Notes: a model not told the origin generated them from the letters alone. A DNA stretch of 64,000 bases from Agarophyton chilense (GCA_030374765.1 JARGXX010000095.1:1116001-1180000); one strand, 5' to 3'. Shown: positions 50,042 through 59,950, numbered from the stretch's first letter. Translations and numbers: made by a program.

Positions 50042-51102
50042 TCAAATTGTTCTTTCCGAACGATTGACTATATCTTACGCGCAATCTTCTTCAAAGCTTC
50101 TTCCTCTGTGTGCAACAGACCGTTTTGCCTCAAGCCAGTGTTATGCATTTGGCTTTTGAAAAACACTTCGATATCTTTAAACATTTCCGCTGTATTTGAA
50201 GAGTAGGTAGGGAAATACCAGACGGATGTGATATCACCTCATATCTGAACTAGTATGAGGTCTATTGAAGTCAGAAAAAGAACAGAATATTTGACAAAAC
50301 CATGAAGTCAGTTTTGCTATCAAAACAAACTGGGCTGGTTCTCCATAGTCGACGCGATAGTATACTCTAGGCAGAGAAACGAGGAAGAAGCCCAGGGCTT
50401 TCTTGCTTGTGTCAAAATACTTCGCCAAAGTCAAAAGCTTCCTGCACAAAATGCAAGAACGTTCCAAACTGTTTGATTGCCACCCCTATGAGACACAATG
50501 TCGGGCCATAGCTTGGAGGTCCAGAAATTGTGTTTTGCCCCACTTAGCTACAAGTAACGAATAATCGATCACTTTGCGTTACGAGATGGCCAGACAGCCA
50601 TGTTCAGATAATGACGGTTGGATCATGTGAGCTGAGTTTCAAACAATCCTGATTGCCAATTTATCGCTCGGGTTGCCGAAAGCACTGATTAAAGACCAGG
50701 AGAACTGAGGATCTGGGCATCGGCCCAATCTCACGCTTAGTTCTGTTTGTTTCACAGTACAAGCTCCGAAGGCTCAAAACGAGCAAGGGGCTGGTCGCGG
50801 GAAAGATTCGAAATTATGTTGCTGTGCCCATGATGTTGTTGCAAAGCGCATAACCTCTCGTGCAACAAAGGACTTTTTAATGGGGCGAGCTCGAAAGGAA
50901 AGTTGTCTTTTGCTTTTGGAACCTGAAATGTGTTTGGCTGCACTCTATAAGAGCTACCAACTGATACATCAATATGAAACTAGCAGTTTTCCCCACCAGA
51001 AACGGAGAAGCAGATAATTTGAACCACCTCCAGTCACTTGGAGCAAGGAACCCCGGTCAGATTGATGATAGTTTTATTGCCGAGTGAACGCTAGCCCTTC
51101 GG

Positions 51103-51110
51103 TATAAAAA
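51103..51110 (+). promoter_or_regulatory. TATA box of the second Hint gene
   Basis: TATAAAAA lies 130 bp upstream of the ATG at 51233, the same spacing as for the dockerin-like gene. Confidence 0.5.
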
Positions 51111-51232
51111 CACAGAGTGAGAACTTATCGTCCTCCCTCAACAGCTTAGTGGCAGTTGGCTCGCACCTTTAACAGTCCTGACTTCCAGCCACCCTTCATC
51201 CTTGCGTTTTAGAATTGAACGTAAACACACAA

Positions 51233-52747
51233 ATGGCTACATTTCTCAACTTCCTTGTGGTCACTTTGACTTTCTGTGCAGTGTCTTACGGAGTGAAATC
51301 ACCCCGTGTTTTCTCAGAAAGCTACATTGAAGGAGTGTACGGAAGATTCTTCGAATTCTCCGACAGCGGTAACTCCGCTCCATGCCCACAAATTATAGAT
51401 CACTTCAATCGAGGTCAACCTAGCGCTCTTGGTGACTCCTGGGTCATTCCCCACGGAAATATTGTTCAAAGTGGTGCAAGGTGTAGAGATGGCGGCTCCT
51501 TAGTGCTTAACTCATACAATGAATCAAGCCGAATGCCGAAGGTGCTAGAATCAAATCGCATCGCCGAAGAAACATTTATGCTGATGAAGGAAGAATCAAC
51601 CGGGTTTTGGATGGGTGCTGATGAACGGAGATGTGGCAAGTGGGTTTTCCCTAGACGCACGTACGTTTTCTTCGTCAAAGAATTCGATCGCACGTTGACA
51701 ACCTCGTTCCGACTTACTTTATCACCGGGAAAAAAGTATATGTTTGCTGTTGCTGATCAATTTTCGTGCATTTACGTCGACATCCCTCGAAGAACAGACG
51801 AGTCCCCGGTGACCATTACCACTCCAGGCGGTTCTACACCATCACCAAGCACCGGGCCGAGTACGGGAGAGAAAAATCCTACTGAAAACAAACCCTCAGG
51901 TGGCAAAACTCCAGCCCCTTCGCCTAGCCCTGGTAAAGATTCAGACTCTGAAGATGATGGTGAGGCGGATGGAGATCAGGCTTCTGGTGACAGTGGTTCA
52001 GATTCAGAGGCTGCAAACGACGACGGCGGCGATTCGAATGATGGACTCTCTATAGTGGATGTGGACAACGGCCAAGTTCCTGAGGAAACTGAAGACGAAG
52101 CCAATGGCAACATCGTCGATATGGACTCAGATGGTGACGATGAAGAAAGCGCGGAGGGGACCTCTGACTCATTTGGAATAGATCTGAACAACGGCGAATC
52201 ACTCTGTTTCCCGGGAGATGCGGAGGTTGAGATGGTGGACGGAACTTTGAAGAAAATCGAACAAGTTGTCATTGGAGACGAGGTGCGTGTCGGGAAAGAT
52301 TTCTCTCGAGTGTTCATGTTCACTCACAGCAAGGGTGATACTTTCCACAGTTTCGTCCAGTTGGAGACTAAGTCCGGTCGGAAGTTAGCGCTAACAAGCG
52401 GTCATATGCTGTACGTCAACGGAGTCATAAGAGCAGCCGAGGAAGTCAGCGTTGGAGACACACTGAGTGTAGTAGAGAGCACTGACGAAGTAATCAAAGT
52501 TTCCTCAGTTGTTAAGAAGGGACTGTTCAACCCGCAAACGGTACAAGGCAATATTGTAGTCAACGGTTTCTTAACATCAACCTATACAACAGCCATTGAT
52601 ATGGAAGCGGCTCATTCATTGCTACTACCTTTGCGTGCAGTTTGGAATGTGATAGGTTGGAATGTCACTCCCAGGGATGTGAACTGGTCAGGCATCAGAA
52701 GTAATTTCATGAGCTTCTTAAACGTATTTGCCGTGTACAAGAAATAA
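51233..52747 (+). CDS. Secreted Hint-domain (Hedgehog-type autoprocessing) protein 2
   Basis: The 504-residue product is a paralogue of the protein encoded 1.7 kb upstream. A signal peptide (FLNFLVVTLTFCAVSYG) precedes the same N-terminal module (GVYGRFFEF ... GFWMGADERRCGKWVFP ... YMFAVADQFSCIYVDI) with the four cysteines kept. The linker is longer, Ser/Thr/Pro then strongly acidic (about 195-320). The Hint domain starts at Cys325 (SLCFPGDAEV), with VFMFTH, TSGHMLYVNG and IVVNGFLTSTYTTAI in order, and a tail (LLLPLRAVWNVIGW) shared with the paralogue. The ATG at 51233 is used since the longer frame begins with TTG. No introns. If processing occurs, the N-module and linker would be released or attached to another molecule outside the cell; this is inference from the family. 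Confidence 0.87.
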   Translation: MATFLNFLVVTLTFCAVSYGVKSPRVFSESYIEGVYGRFFEFSDSGNSAPCPQIIDHFNRGQPSALGDSWVIPHGNIVQSGARCRDGGSLVLNSYNESSRMPKVLESNRIAEETFMLMKEESTGFWMGADERRCGKWVFPRRTYVFFVKEFDRTLTTSFRLTLSPGKKYMFAVADQFSCIYVDIPRRTDESPVTITTPGGSTPSPSTGPSTGEKNPTENKPSGGKTPAPSPSPGKDSDSEDDGEADGDQASGDSGSDSEAANDDGGDSNDGLSIVDVDNGQVPEETEDEANGNIVDMDSDGDDEESAEGTSDSFGIDLNNGESLCFPGDAEVEMVDGTLKKIEQVVIGDEVRVGKDFSRVFMFTHSKGDTFHSFVQLETKSGRKLALTSGHMLYVNGVIRAAEEVSVGDTLSVVESTDEVIKVSSVVKKGLFNPQTVQGNIVVNGFLTSTYTTAIDMEAAHSLLLPLRAVWNVIGWNVTPRDVNWSGIRSNFMSFLNVFAVYKK

Positions 52748-52781
52748 GAATGGTGTGGAGCCTAGCAGCTTCATGTAAATA

Positions 52782-53655
52782 TCACTGAAACTTGTTGACG
52801 AAGGTTGGGAGATCGAGAAGTGTAATAAACGGGTGCTTTTCGGCTACTTCGCAAATCTGTGGAGTATTATAGCCCCATGTAGCTAAGAAGAGTTGTAAAG
52901 GCTGGCCTAGCATGCTCAGAGAAACTTTTTCTAAAGTTTCGTAACGATCTTCCACGAACACAACTTGCTTACCTTGGTGTTCAGGCATGGCGGTTATCTC
53001 CTTCAAGACAGATATCTTTGAGCCCTTTTCCAGACCGTAAATGCGTTCCAGGGGAATTGTGGCATTGTTGTGTTGGAGTAGCAAATGAGCAAACCGAGTT
53101 TGCTTGGTGGTGATGATGAAAACAGGTCCCGAAGATGAGTTGATGGCGCTCACCACATCTGGAAAACTGAGCCAAAAAAAGGTTAGATTTGTCCGTGAAA
53201 GATCAAAGAATGATGACTGAATAACTCATATTTACGTACAACTTGTTCGCATTAAGCCAAGATAACTGATCTTCTGTTATCCATTTATCCCGAACACTTC
53301 CAAACACTTGAATGAGATCTTCTTTCTTGAGGCCCCATTCAAGCATACGAGCATCACGGATAGTAGGCCAATCTTTCAAAATTGGCTGAACGAATTGCTC
53401 CTCCAATTTTTGTTCATCGGCTTCCGCAACCATCCGACCCAGGACAACGTTCTCATATCCTGTTTCAATGACTGGACGTACAGAACGCAGCGCCTGAACC
53501 AAACTCTCTGGAAAGGTTTCGTTCGGAGAGGATGGAAGTTGTAAATGAGGCCATTGCGCCTTGGCCGCGAGCAGTGCGGTGCGAGATGATTCGTGCGCAC
53601 TGTCACAGATGACCCCGTCGAAATCAAGCGCGTAGATGAATGACTTATCGGCCAT
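52782..53655 (-). CDS. HAD-superfamily hydrolase, one intron
   Basis: The coding sequence is complement(52782..53166, 53240..53655), 266 residues. A 73-bp intron (GTACGT to GGCTCAG) joins NANK to FFPDVVSAINSSSG. The HAD motif I is YALDFDGVICDS (nucleophile Asp near residue 11), motif II is the Thr of VFIITTKQTRFAH, the following lysine lies in KGSKISVLKEI, and motif III is VVFVEDRYETLE. The cap region between motifs I and II is helical, as in subfamily I phosphatases. The relatives I recall are plant and cyanobacterial proteins of unknown substrate, so no substrate is proposed. The start is ATG 53655. It converges on the second Hint gene, 34 bp apart. Confidence 0.82.
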
Positions 53656-54178
53656 CACTAACTGTCTGAGCGAGTTACAATTACTATGGAAGCGACTAAA
53701 GCACCCGGTTGATCCTCAAATCAGTCTCAATGTCGCTTAGTATCGGACTGGAACACAATCGTCTGGTTCGTTTTCTATCGTTTCGTGCGCAACCGTTCTC
53801 CGATACGGAAGGTCGTTGTGAGGGAATTTGAGATGCTTTAATATGCAATCTGTACATCTGTGCCATTGTGTAAGTGTGTAATGTGTGCGATCGGTGCAAT
53901 CATTTTCACCGCTGAGCACTTTCAATGATCGTTGCAGGAAGCCTTCTTTCCATACACGCACCACAGGTTTGCAGCTTGTCACTTCTTTGCACCTGATCGT
54001 GTACGTGTTTATGTTCTCGGGAGGCTCAGTGATGTGCGCTCGGGGTGAAGAATATGGACTGATATACCTCCGTACTCACATATTAGTACTACAGGGCACA
54101 CAAGACGTACAACGAAAAGAAACCAGTCCCTGAAGTCAAAGTTGAGGCGTATAGATTGCAATCAAGCGCTGAAGTATC
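53656..54178. other. Divergent promoter region, HAD hydrolase / MGST3
   Basis: About 520 bp with only short mirrored frames. No TATA box or repeat was recognised. Confidence 0.45.
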
Positions 54179-54601
54179 ATGGTGCTCGGTGGAACGATTT
54201 CTCTCGAAATTCCACGCGCGTACGGGCTAATCATAATCACATCCATCGCCAACTGGATGGTTCTCTTCTGGCAGATGATCGCGGTGGGAAGCGCTCGTAA
54301 GCTGTACGAAGTTCCTTATCCTACTCTGTACGAAAACAAACATCCGTCAACTTTCAATTGCATTCAACGTGCCCATCAAAATTCACTAGAATGGAATCAA
54401 GGTTTTCTTCTTTTTCTTTTCATCTCAGGCCTCACCACACCTTTGTTATCCACTGCCGCCGGCATGACGTACAATTTTGGCCGCGTTGCGTACACCAAGG
54501 GCTACCACCAGGGGAACCCCCATAAAGGACTTTGGGGTCTCTACGGTTTGTTTTACTTGTTGGGAGGAAGTGTCTACACAGCCATCAAGCTCATGAGATA
54601 A
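54179..54601 (+). CDS. MGST3: Microsomal glutathione S-transferase 3-like MAPEG protein
   Basis: MAPEG proteins are small four-helix membrane enzymes that conjugate or reduce lipid substrates with glutathione. The 140-residue length is typical. The glutathione-site helix reads FNCIQRAHQNSLEWNQGF, the family hallmark, and later come GRVAYTKGYHQGNPHKGL and four hydrophobic helices. MGST3 is the best fit because of the ANW/RKLYEVPYP start and the HQNSLE box. It likely sits in ER or plastid envelope membrane. The stop is 21 bp from the end of the PLGG1-like gene on the other strand. Confidence 0.9.
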   Translation: MVLGGTISLEIPRAYGLIIITSIANWMVLFWQMIAVGSARKLYEVPYPTLYENKHPSTFNCIQRAHQNSLEWNQGFLLFLFISGLTTPLLSTAAGMTYNFGRVAYTKGYHQGNPHKGLWGLYGLFYLLGGSVYTAIKLMR

Positions 54602-54622
54602 GATTAAAGGAGTTATCGTCAG

Positions 54623-56152
54623 TCATTGTACTGCAGTCTTTGTTGCCATCCCAACTGCCACACGAATCACCAGCGCACGCAACGGCGGGAACGCGATAAA
54701 AACAGTGCTAAAGATTCCTACCAAAGTCATTGCTAGAGCTGCGAAAGGAAATGCACCACTTTCGTCACTCAACGCAGCTGTACCCAACCCATGAGCAGAG
54801 GCGCCGACTGAAAGCCCTCTGACGACGGGATCCTTCACGCGGAGAACAGTAAGCACACTGGGTGCTATGTTTGCCCCGAGCAGTCCGGTCAAAGCGACGA
54901 CACTCGCAGCAAGTCCAATGTTCGCACCCAACAAATCGGCTATTGCCACCGCCAGGGGTGCTGTGACCGTGCGAGGTAAAACGATCAAAGCAGTATCTGC
55001 CGGCAATTTCAGTAGACGCGCCACAAATGCGGTGCCAAACAAAGATGCCAGAGTTGCAAACAAGGTTCCAATCACAACTTCAACACCTCTTGCCAGTGCA
55101 AGCCTACGCTGACGATCCATGGTGAAAGCAAATGTAATGACGGCAGGTCCAAGAAGAGAGGCAAGAATGTCGCCGGCACCCCACGCAGCACCGCGAGTGT
55201 AGTATGTAGCGAGCATTGCGGGGAACGGGGTGGATGTTGCAGTACCAAGTAATGCTACCGCGCCAATTGTTCCACATGTACAAGTGATAAGGGGATGCAA
55301 AACCATCTTCAATCCAGAGGGGAATCGCTGACCGACAGAAAACGTCAAGAGAGTGGCGAAAAGAGCGTAGGCGGTGGCTGCATGTTGTACTGAGCGAGTA
55401 GCAAGCGCGAAGAAAAGCAATGTGAGCACGGCGAATGAAAGGATAAGCCGATTGGATGGGGGTGAGCCCTTTGATGGTGCGACAGACAGAGTTGCCGGCG
55501 GTCGCCCTGTGACCAGAGAAACCACAGATCGCAGTGAGACGCACAACAGCGTTGTTGATAAAAGTGTGAAGAAAAACCCACACACAATTATAAGACCAAT
55601 CTTCGCAATGTGAGCGCTGGGCAAAGAGGGTGCTAACGGAAGCATAACCAAATTAGGCACGAAGAACACAGCAAGCCATCGCGTCAAAAAAGAAACCGCA
55701 GGGTTGAAAAGCAACGAATTCAGACGATCTACAAATGGGGACGAAAACACTCGCATAACGGTGAGAAGCGCAAGGAGAAGCAGCATTGCAGCCAATGGTG
55801 CGGGGAATGTCATATTCAAAGCGGCTAGTCCAACCCCAACATAACGCTGAATGAAGATCAACAGCGCCAGCGACACTACGGTATGCACGCTAGACAACAG
55901 AAAAGAAGCGACTCCCGAAGATGGTGGTGAAGCCGAAGCCTCGGAGCTGGCAGAAGCGGTCGGAACTGTCCGCTTGCAGCTTGACACATATCTCGGGCGA
56001 GAAAAGGTCAGATGTGGAATGAATGCGGATCGTTTGGTAACAGCCCATGATGGATGAGGGCGAGCATCAACAGCGCCTTTCACAAGCGGCGAAAAGCGCC
56101 GAAGAGAAGACGGGGTGGAGACAAAGCCGGGATAGAACGCACGTAACCCCAT
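54623..56152 (-). CDS. PLGG1: Plastid LrgAB/CidAB-type transporter, PLGG1-like (glycolate/glycerate)
   Basis: PLGG1 exchanges glycolate and glycerate across the plastid envelope in photorespiration. The 509-residue product has a Ser/Arg/Pro-rich transit peptide of about 70 residues, then about 12 hydrophobic helices. The first half is LrgA-like. The second is LrgB-like, with its conserved segments LIVLPRTVTAPLAVAIADLLG, TGLLGANIAPSVL, VRGLSVGASAHGLGTAAL and ESGAFPFAALAM. This LrgA-LrgB fusion with a transit peptide is the plant PLGG1 arrangement. ATG 56152 is the first Met of the frame. The gene shares a 337-bp divergent promoter with the ATP synthase gamma gene, so both plastid proteins may be co-regulated by light; that is inference. 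Confidence 0.9.
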   Translation of the reverse strand: MGLRAFYPGFVSTPSSLRRFSPLVKGAVDARPHPSWAVTKRSAFIPHLTFSRPRYVSSCKRTVPTASASSEASASPPSSGVASFLLSSVHTVVSLALLIFIQRYVGVGLAALNMTFPAPLAAMLLLLALLTVMRVFSSPFVDRLNSLLFNPAVSFLTRWLAVFFVPNLVMLPLAPSLPSAHIAKIGLIIVCGFFFTLLSTTLLCVSLRSVVSLVTGRPPATLSVAPSKGSPPSNRLILSFAVLTLLFFALATRSVQHAATAYALFATLLTFSVGQRFPSGLKMVLHPLITCTCGTIGAVALLGTATSTPFPAMLATYYTRGAAWGAGDILASLLGPAVITFAFTMDRQRRLALARGVEVVIGTLFATLASLFGTAFVARLLKLPADTALIVLPRTVTAPLAVAIADLLGANIGLAASVVALTGLLGANIAPSVLTVLRVKDPVVRGLSVGASAHGLGTAALSDESGAFPFAALAMTLVGIFSTVFIAFPPLRALVIRVAVGMATKTAVQ

Positions 56153-56489
56153 CGTGCGAAGACGATTCGGTGATGTTCACGAACAAGACGTGGTTGCAAT
56201 GGCGCGCTTTGCAATGGACAGAGTCGCCGCCGCGGGCGATCACACTGATGGTCTCAATTGCCGATGCTCGTCCCGCAACCTCTCAGCACCACACGCCAAT
56301 CGCAGCGTATGGTGTTCGAGTAGTCCAGACAATATCTGCCAGAGTGTCGCTGGGCCACGTGTTCACACGTCGGTGCCCTGAAGATCTCTCGAACCGCCTC
56401 CCTTGTTTCGTCGCGCTCGCGTGCCGTCGCCGTCGGTGTCTGCATCCCGCAGCTTCTGTTGCGCCGCCGCCCCGCACTCTCGCCCCGCC
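56153..56489. other. Divergent promoter, PLGG1-like / ATP synthase gamma
   Basis: The 337-bp gap separates two plastid-protein genes. It is GC-rich close to the gamma start and has no evident TATA box. Confidence 0.5.
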
Positions 56490-57662
56490 ATGTCGCTCGC
56501 CTTCGGCATCGCGTCTCCGACATCGCTTCCATGGAAGCCCGCGACTCGTCCAGCAGTATGTGCTCCTCGCGTTCGCGGCATAGTTCGGCGACAAACGCAA
56601 CCGCTCATGTCTGTTGCAGCACAGGAATTACGTCACCGCATTCGCACTGTTGAATCTGCCGAGAAGATCGTGTCGGCTCTCAGGCTGGTTGCTGCCGCGC
56701 GCATTCGTTCCTCTTCTCATGCTGCTCTTCGCGCTCGTCCGTTTGCAAATCACCTGCAGGTCATGCTGGCATCTGTGCTGCGTCTTGCGCAGGCTCGCAA
56801 ACTAGACATGAAGGGCATTGCAAACAAAACCGCTACATATGATGTTCCCACTACTGTGCTGCATGACCCTTCGGTCTCCAAAGCCTTTCTTGACAGAATG
56901 TACCTGGCCTTGATGTATACCCCTCGAACGTTGCAAGTGGCGTTGATTGTCGTCGTCACTTCCGATAAGCGCTTCTGCGGCTCCTACAACCGTGAAATAA
57001 TCTCTCAGGCCGTCAGAAGGATGCGCAGCCTTACCAAAGCTGGTTATGAAGTTGAATTGGCGATTATTGGTCGAACGGCGATGCAATTCTTTCAAGCACG
57101 CTACAAGAGGATCCCGATACGCTACTATGAGCCACTGGGCAGGTCGTCGGACGCCCTTGCTACAGCAACCAATCTTAACAATATGCTGCTTTCTCACTTC
57201 ATAGCCGGTGGGGTGGAAAGGGTTGAAATTATTTACACAAGATTCGTGAGCCTCATTGCTAGTACTCCAAGTATGCGAACGCTTCTGCCGGTAACTCCTT
57301 CTGGTATTGAGGCAGTCGGTGATGAAATATTTCAACTTACTTCACTCAACGGTCATTTTGCAACTCGGCCGGCGTCCCGACCCAATTCTGCTCCCCTAAC
57401 TCCCCCATCTTTATATCAAGTTTCCGATACTGAGCTTGTGTCATTATTGAACGCGATGTTGCCCATGTATGTCACCTCGCAGGTACAACGCATTATACGC
57501 GAATCAATAGCTTCTGAGCAAGCATCTCGTTTGGCAGCCATGCAAGCCGCAACTGATAATGCGCGAGAGCTTATCACTCGTTTGAGATCGATGTATAATA
57601 AACAACGACAAGCGCGAATAACAAACGAAATAATAGAAGTTACTGCAGGCATAAACGCTTAA
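56490..57662 (+). CDS. atpC: ATP synthase F1 gamma subunit, plastid type
   Basis: The gamma subunit is the rotor shaft of the chloroplast ATP synthase. The 390-residue product has a transit peptide of about 40 residues (MSLAFGIASPTSLPWKPATR), then ELRHRIRTVESAEKIVSALRLVAAARIR, the N-terminal helix. The last helix is also present (ASRLAAMQAATDNARELI, then KQRQARITNEIIEV). The middle matches cyanobacterial and plastid gamma (VERVEIIYTRFVSLIASTPSMRTLLP, GDEIFQLTSLNGHF). Several normally strict positions differ: VTSDKRFCGSYN replaces the usual SDRGLCGGYN, and the N-helix lacks the common TKKITEAM. It may be a diverged second copy. The frame runs further upstream but only from TTG. Its stop is 12 bp from the end of HOP2. 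Confidence 0.85.
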   Translation: MSLAFGIASPTSLPWKPATRPAVCAPRVRGIVRRQTQPLMSVAAQELRHRIRTVESAEKIVSALRLVAAARIRSSSHAALRARPFANHLQVMLASVLRLAQARKLDMKGIANKTATYDVPTTVLHDPSVSKAFLDRMYLALMYTPRTLQVALIVVVTSDKRFCGSYNREIISQAVRRMRSLTKAGYEVELAIIGRTAMQFFQARYKRIPIRYYEPLGRSSDALATATNLNNMLLSHFIAGGVERVEIIYTRFVSLIASTPSMRTLLPVTPSGIEAVGDEIFQLTSLNGHFATRPASRPNSAPLTPPSLYQVSDTELVSLLNAMLPMYVTSQVQRIIRESIASEQASRLAAMQAATDNARELITRLRSMYNKQRQARITNEIIEVTAGINA

Positions 57663-57674
57663 TACCATCGTGTT

Positions 57675-58388
57675 CTACTTTTTGGCTTTCTTGTTCGTGT
57701 GTCCGACTGCTGTCCCTTTTCTTTTGACGGGGTTCTTCATGTCCGGGAAGTCGCTAAGCTTCACGTTTGCGGCTGCATCACTGTCTATACCAAGCTCTTC
57801 GAATAGTTCTTCAAGTTTCTTTCCGCTTGCTTCGCCTATTGCGTCCGTTATGTCGGTAACAATACGCTTGTATTTCTTCCACAGGCTTCGAGCCTGATAG
57901 TAGAAAAGCTCTAGTTTTTCCTTGTCTTCTTTGGACATCAAAGAAGAGCCATCCCCCAGTGATGCAAGTTTTTGTTCCTTTTGTTCCGTTTCTTCAATAA
58001 GCTCTTTGGTGCGTTTTTTTGCTTCGTCTAACGTGAGTTCCGCTCGAAGTGCACTCGCAACCCCCGAGAGCTGATCAGTTTCTCCTGAGATGGACGATAG
58101 CTGCTCCTGCAACTCAGAAATTTCTTCATCCAAACGCTTCACTTCGTCCGGATTTGGGATTTCGATAATATCCTGAGAAGCGATGAATATCTTTGCTTTT
58201 CCGTACTCCTTCTTGGTAACAAGCTTCTTTTCAACCAGCGACGCGAGCGAACGCTCTACAGCGGTCTTCTTGACGCCAGATTTCTGGAGAGAATCGACAA
58301 TGTTTTGGACGCTGAATGGTCGGTTCTGAGCTTTGAGAAAGCTGTGCACGATCTCCTCGTCCTCAGAGGCCTTTTTCCCTTTGGCCAT
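57675..58388 (-). CDS. HOP2: Meiotic recombination protein HOP2 (PSMC3IP/TBPIP)
   Basis: HOP2 with MND1 helps DMC1 and RAD51 strand invasion in meiosis. The 237-residue product has the N-terminal winged helix (EEIVHSFLKAQNRPFSVQNIV, KKTAVERSLASLVEKKLV, KEYGKAKIFIASQ), a central coiled coil (LDEEISELQEQLSSI), the conserved segment KEKLELFYYQARSLWKKYKRI, and a C-terminal helical part with a basic tail (KRKGTAVGHTNKKAKK). The length is close to the 215-230 of the family. The ATG at 58388 (MAKGKKASEDEE) is used since the longer frame begins with TTG. No introns. Confidence 0.92.
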   Translation of the reverse strand: MAKGKKASEDEEIVHSFLKAQNRPFSVQNIVDSLQKSGVKKTAVERSLASLVEKKLVTKKEYGKAKIFIASQDIIEIPNPDEVKRLDEEISELQEQLSSISGETDQLSGVASALRAELTLDEAKKRTKELIEETEQKEQKLASLGDGSSLMSKEDKEKLELFYYQARSLWKKYKRIVTDITDAIGEASGKKLEELFEELGIDSDAAANVKLSDFPDMKNPVKRKGTAVGHTNKKAKK

Positions 58389-58995
58389 ATTGGTTGAGTA
58401 TGTGAACAAGGGTTCACGACTTGTGAAGAGATTGATTGGGGGCGGTTATGAGCCGGAGAAGATGAACTATGTCTTTGCCATTCCAGTGGATTGTTATCAC
58501 CGAACTCGTGGGTGGGCAAAGGAAATGCCACTTGCACTTGGCAGGAGCATTGCGTTTTGGTGCTTTCTTTTGGATATCATGAGGTCAGTCTGTAAATTTG
58601 TTAAACTCAACACTGCTTTAGGTGTATGTACAAGCTGATGTAAATATTCAAAAGGTAACCAATAAATTTGCAGAAACTTCTTTTTATTTAGGGTGGTCCA
58701 CAATCTCTTAAAAATATCGGTTGGATTATGAAAATATAAAGACGAAGGAAAATCTTCTGCTTTTGTCGATGGCTACAGTAGCGGCTACGAGGATCGAGCT
58801 CACTTGACGACGATACAGTGGCCAAAATTGGAATAGCACACCCCCGTTTTTTCCATTTCCTTGATCCGTGTTTTACTTCTTCCAGTCAAACATTACCTTA
58901 AGCTATACTGTAGTGGGTCAATCCTGAAAACATAAATAATGCCGCTCTAAATAGTAGTCACAATTTGTGATAAGTGCGTTTCAAAAATATATCCC
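58389..58995. other. AT-rich flank between HOP2 and a transposon relic
   Basis: Upstream of HOP2 the sequence becomes AT-rich. No gene, RNA or clear terminal repeat was found. Confidence 0.4.
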
Positions 58996-59950
58996 TTGAC
59001 AAAAACTGCGCCAAAAAGGAATTTCATGTACTGTAGAGCACATATCACCCCAAATGAAAACCACAAGTCCAAAACACTGTTCCCAACGTATATCTTTTAT
59101 ACAATCATCAGCTCTATTATGGCTCATGACACGCATCTTACGAGTTATAAACAGCTGCAAATCATGGAACTAGTGAGTCAGGTTGTGATTCCAGCACATA
59201 TTTTGCAAAGACTCACGCGCTGCCCAAAACCAATCAGCAATTTCATGAAAAAGCCCGCTATAAACCGAACAAATTGTTCAACTGGACGACTTATGTAACT
59301 TTTTCCAGCCAGTAAACGTTGAATTAAGCATAAAATATGCTGTAACACTTCATTTTGCGAATAATTGTCAAAAATATAAATGTTCCTCTTTTAAAGTTAC
59401 TGGGTGGCGTGATTTTAACCGTCAAAAATTGTTCAAGTTCACAAAAATGAGAAAAGTTTTTTAGAAGACCATCACAAGAACAACAAAGTGTAATGATGTG
59501 TTGGAAAGGCTTATAAAAATGGAATAAAATGAAATTATCATTTCTAACAAAAAAAAGTTCAAAATTGATAATCCAGATTGCCAAACATTTTATTGAAATC
59601 ATCCACTAAACTAAAAGACTTATTTGGTAAGAATGGATTCAGGAGAGGCATGAATCTCATTTTCAGGCTTGAATTATGACAAAAAGAGCGACTGAAATAG
59701 CTTTTGCTGAAACTAATAAAAACCCTGGGAAGTATTTGAGATTCTAATAAATTATATGCTATTTTTTGCATACTGCATGTACGAGGATGATTTAATTTTT
59801 TTAGAAAAAAATGCACCTTTTTGTAAGTCTAGTTCTCTCGAACAATGGTTTAATAGTCCAAATATGTTGGTTATAGAATGGCCTGTGCGCTCTTCTGACC
59901 TTAAAACTATCCAACACATTTTTAAAATGTTGGCTGGAATGGTTTAGGGG
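58996..59950 (+). pseudogene. Decayed Tc1/mariner transposase
   Basis: Three separated fragments match a Tc1/mariner transposase in order. At 59119-59298 is the N-terminal helix-turn-helix (LTSYKQLQIMELVSQ ... ILQRLTRCPKPISNFMKK). At about 59550-59600 lies a middle piece in another frame resembling the strand around the second Asp (KKFKIDNPD). At 59756-59947 is the C-terminal catalytic end: EKNAPFCKSSSLEQWFNS, then IEWPVRSSDLKTIQHIFKML, corresponding to the NAPxH and EWPxxSPDLNPIE blocks. Frame changes and several stops lie between them. The catalytic block has lost the NAP-proximal His (NAPFC) and the DLNPIE form. Terminal inverted repeats were not located. The local base composition is much more AT-rich than the genes. 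Confidence 0.65.

Larger units (their letters stand above)
49501..51232. other. Intergenic between the two Hint genes
   Basis: About 1.7 kb with no supported gene. It contains a purine microsatellite at 49971-50041 and the promoter of the second Hint gene. Short minus frames (50234-50467, 50752-50943) lack motifs. Confidence 0.5.
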
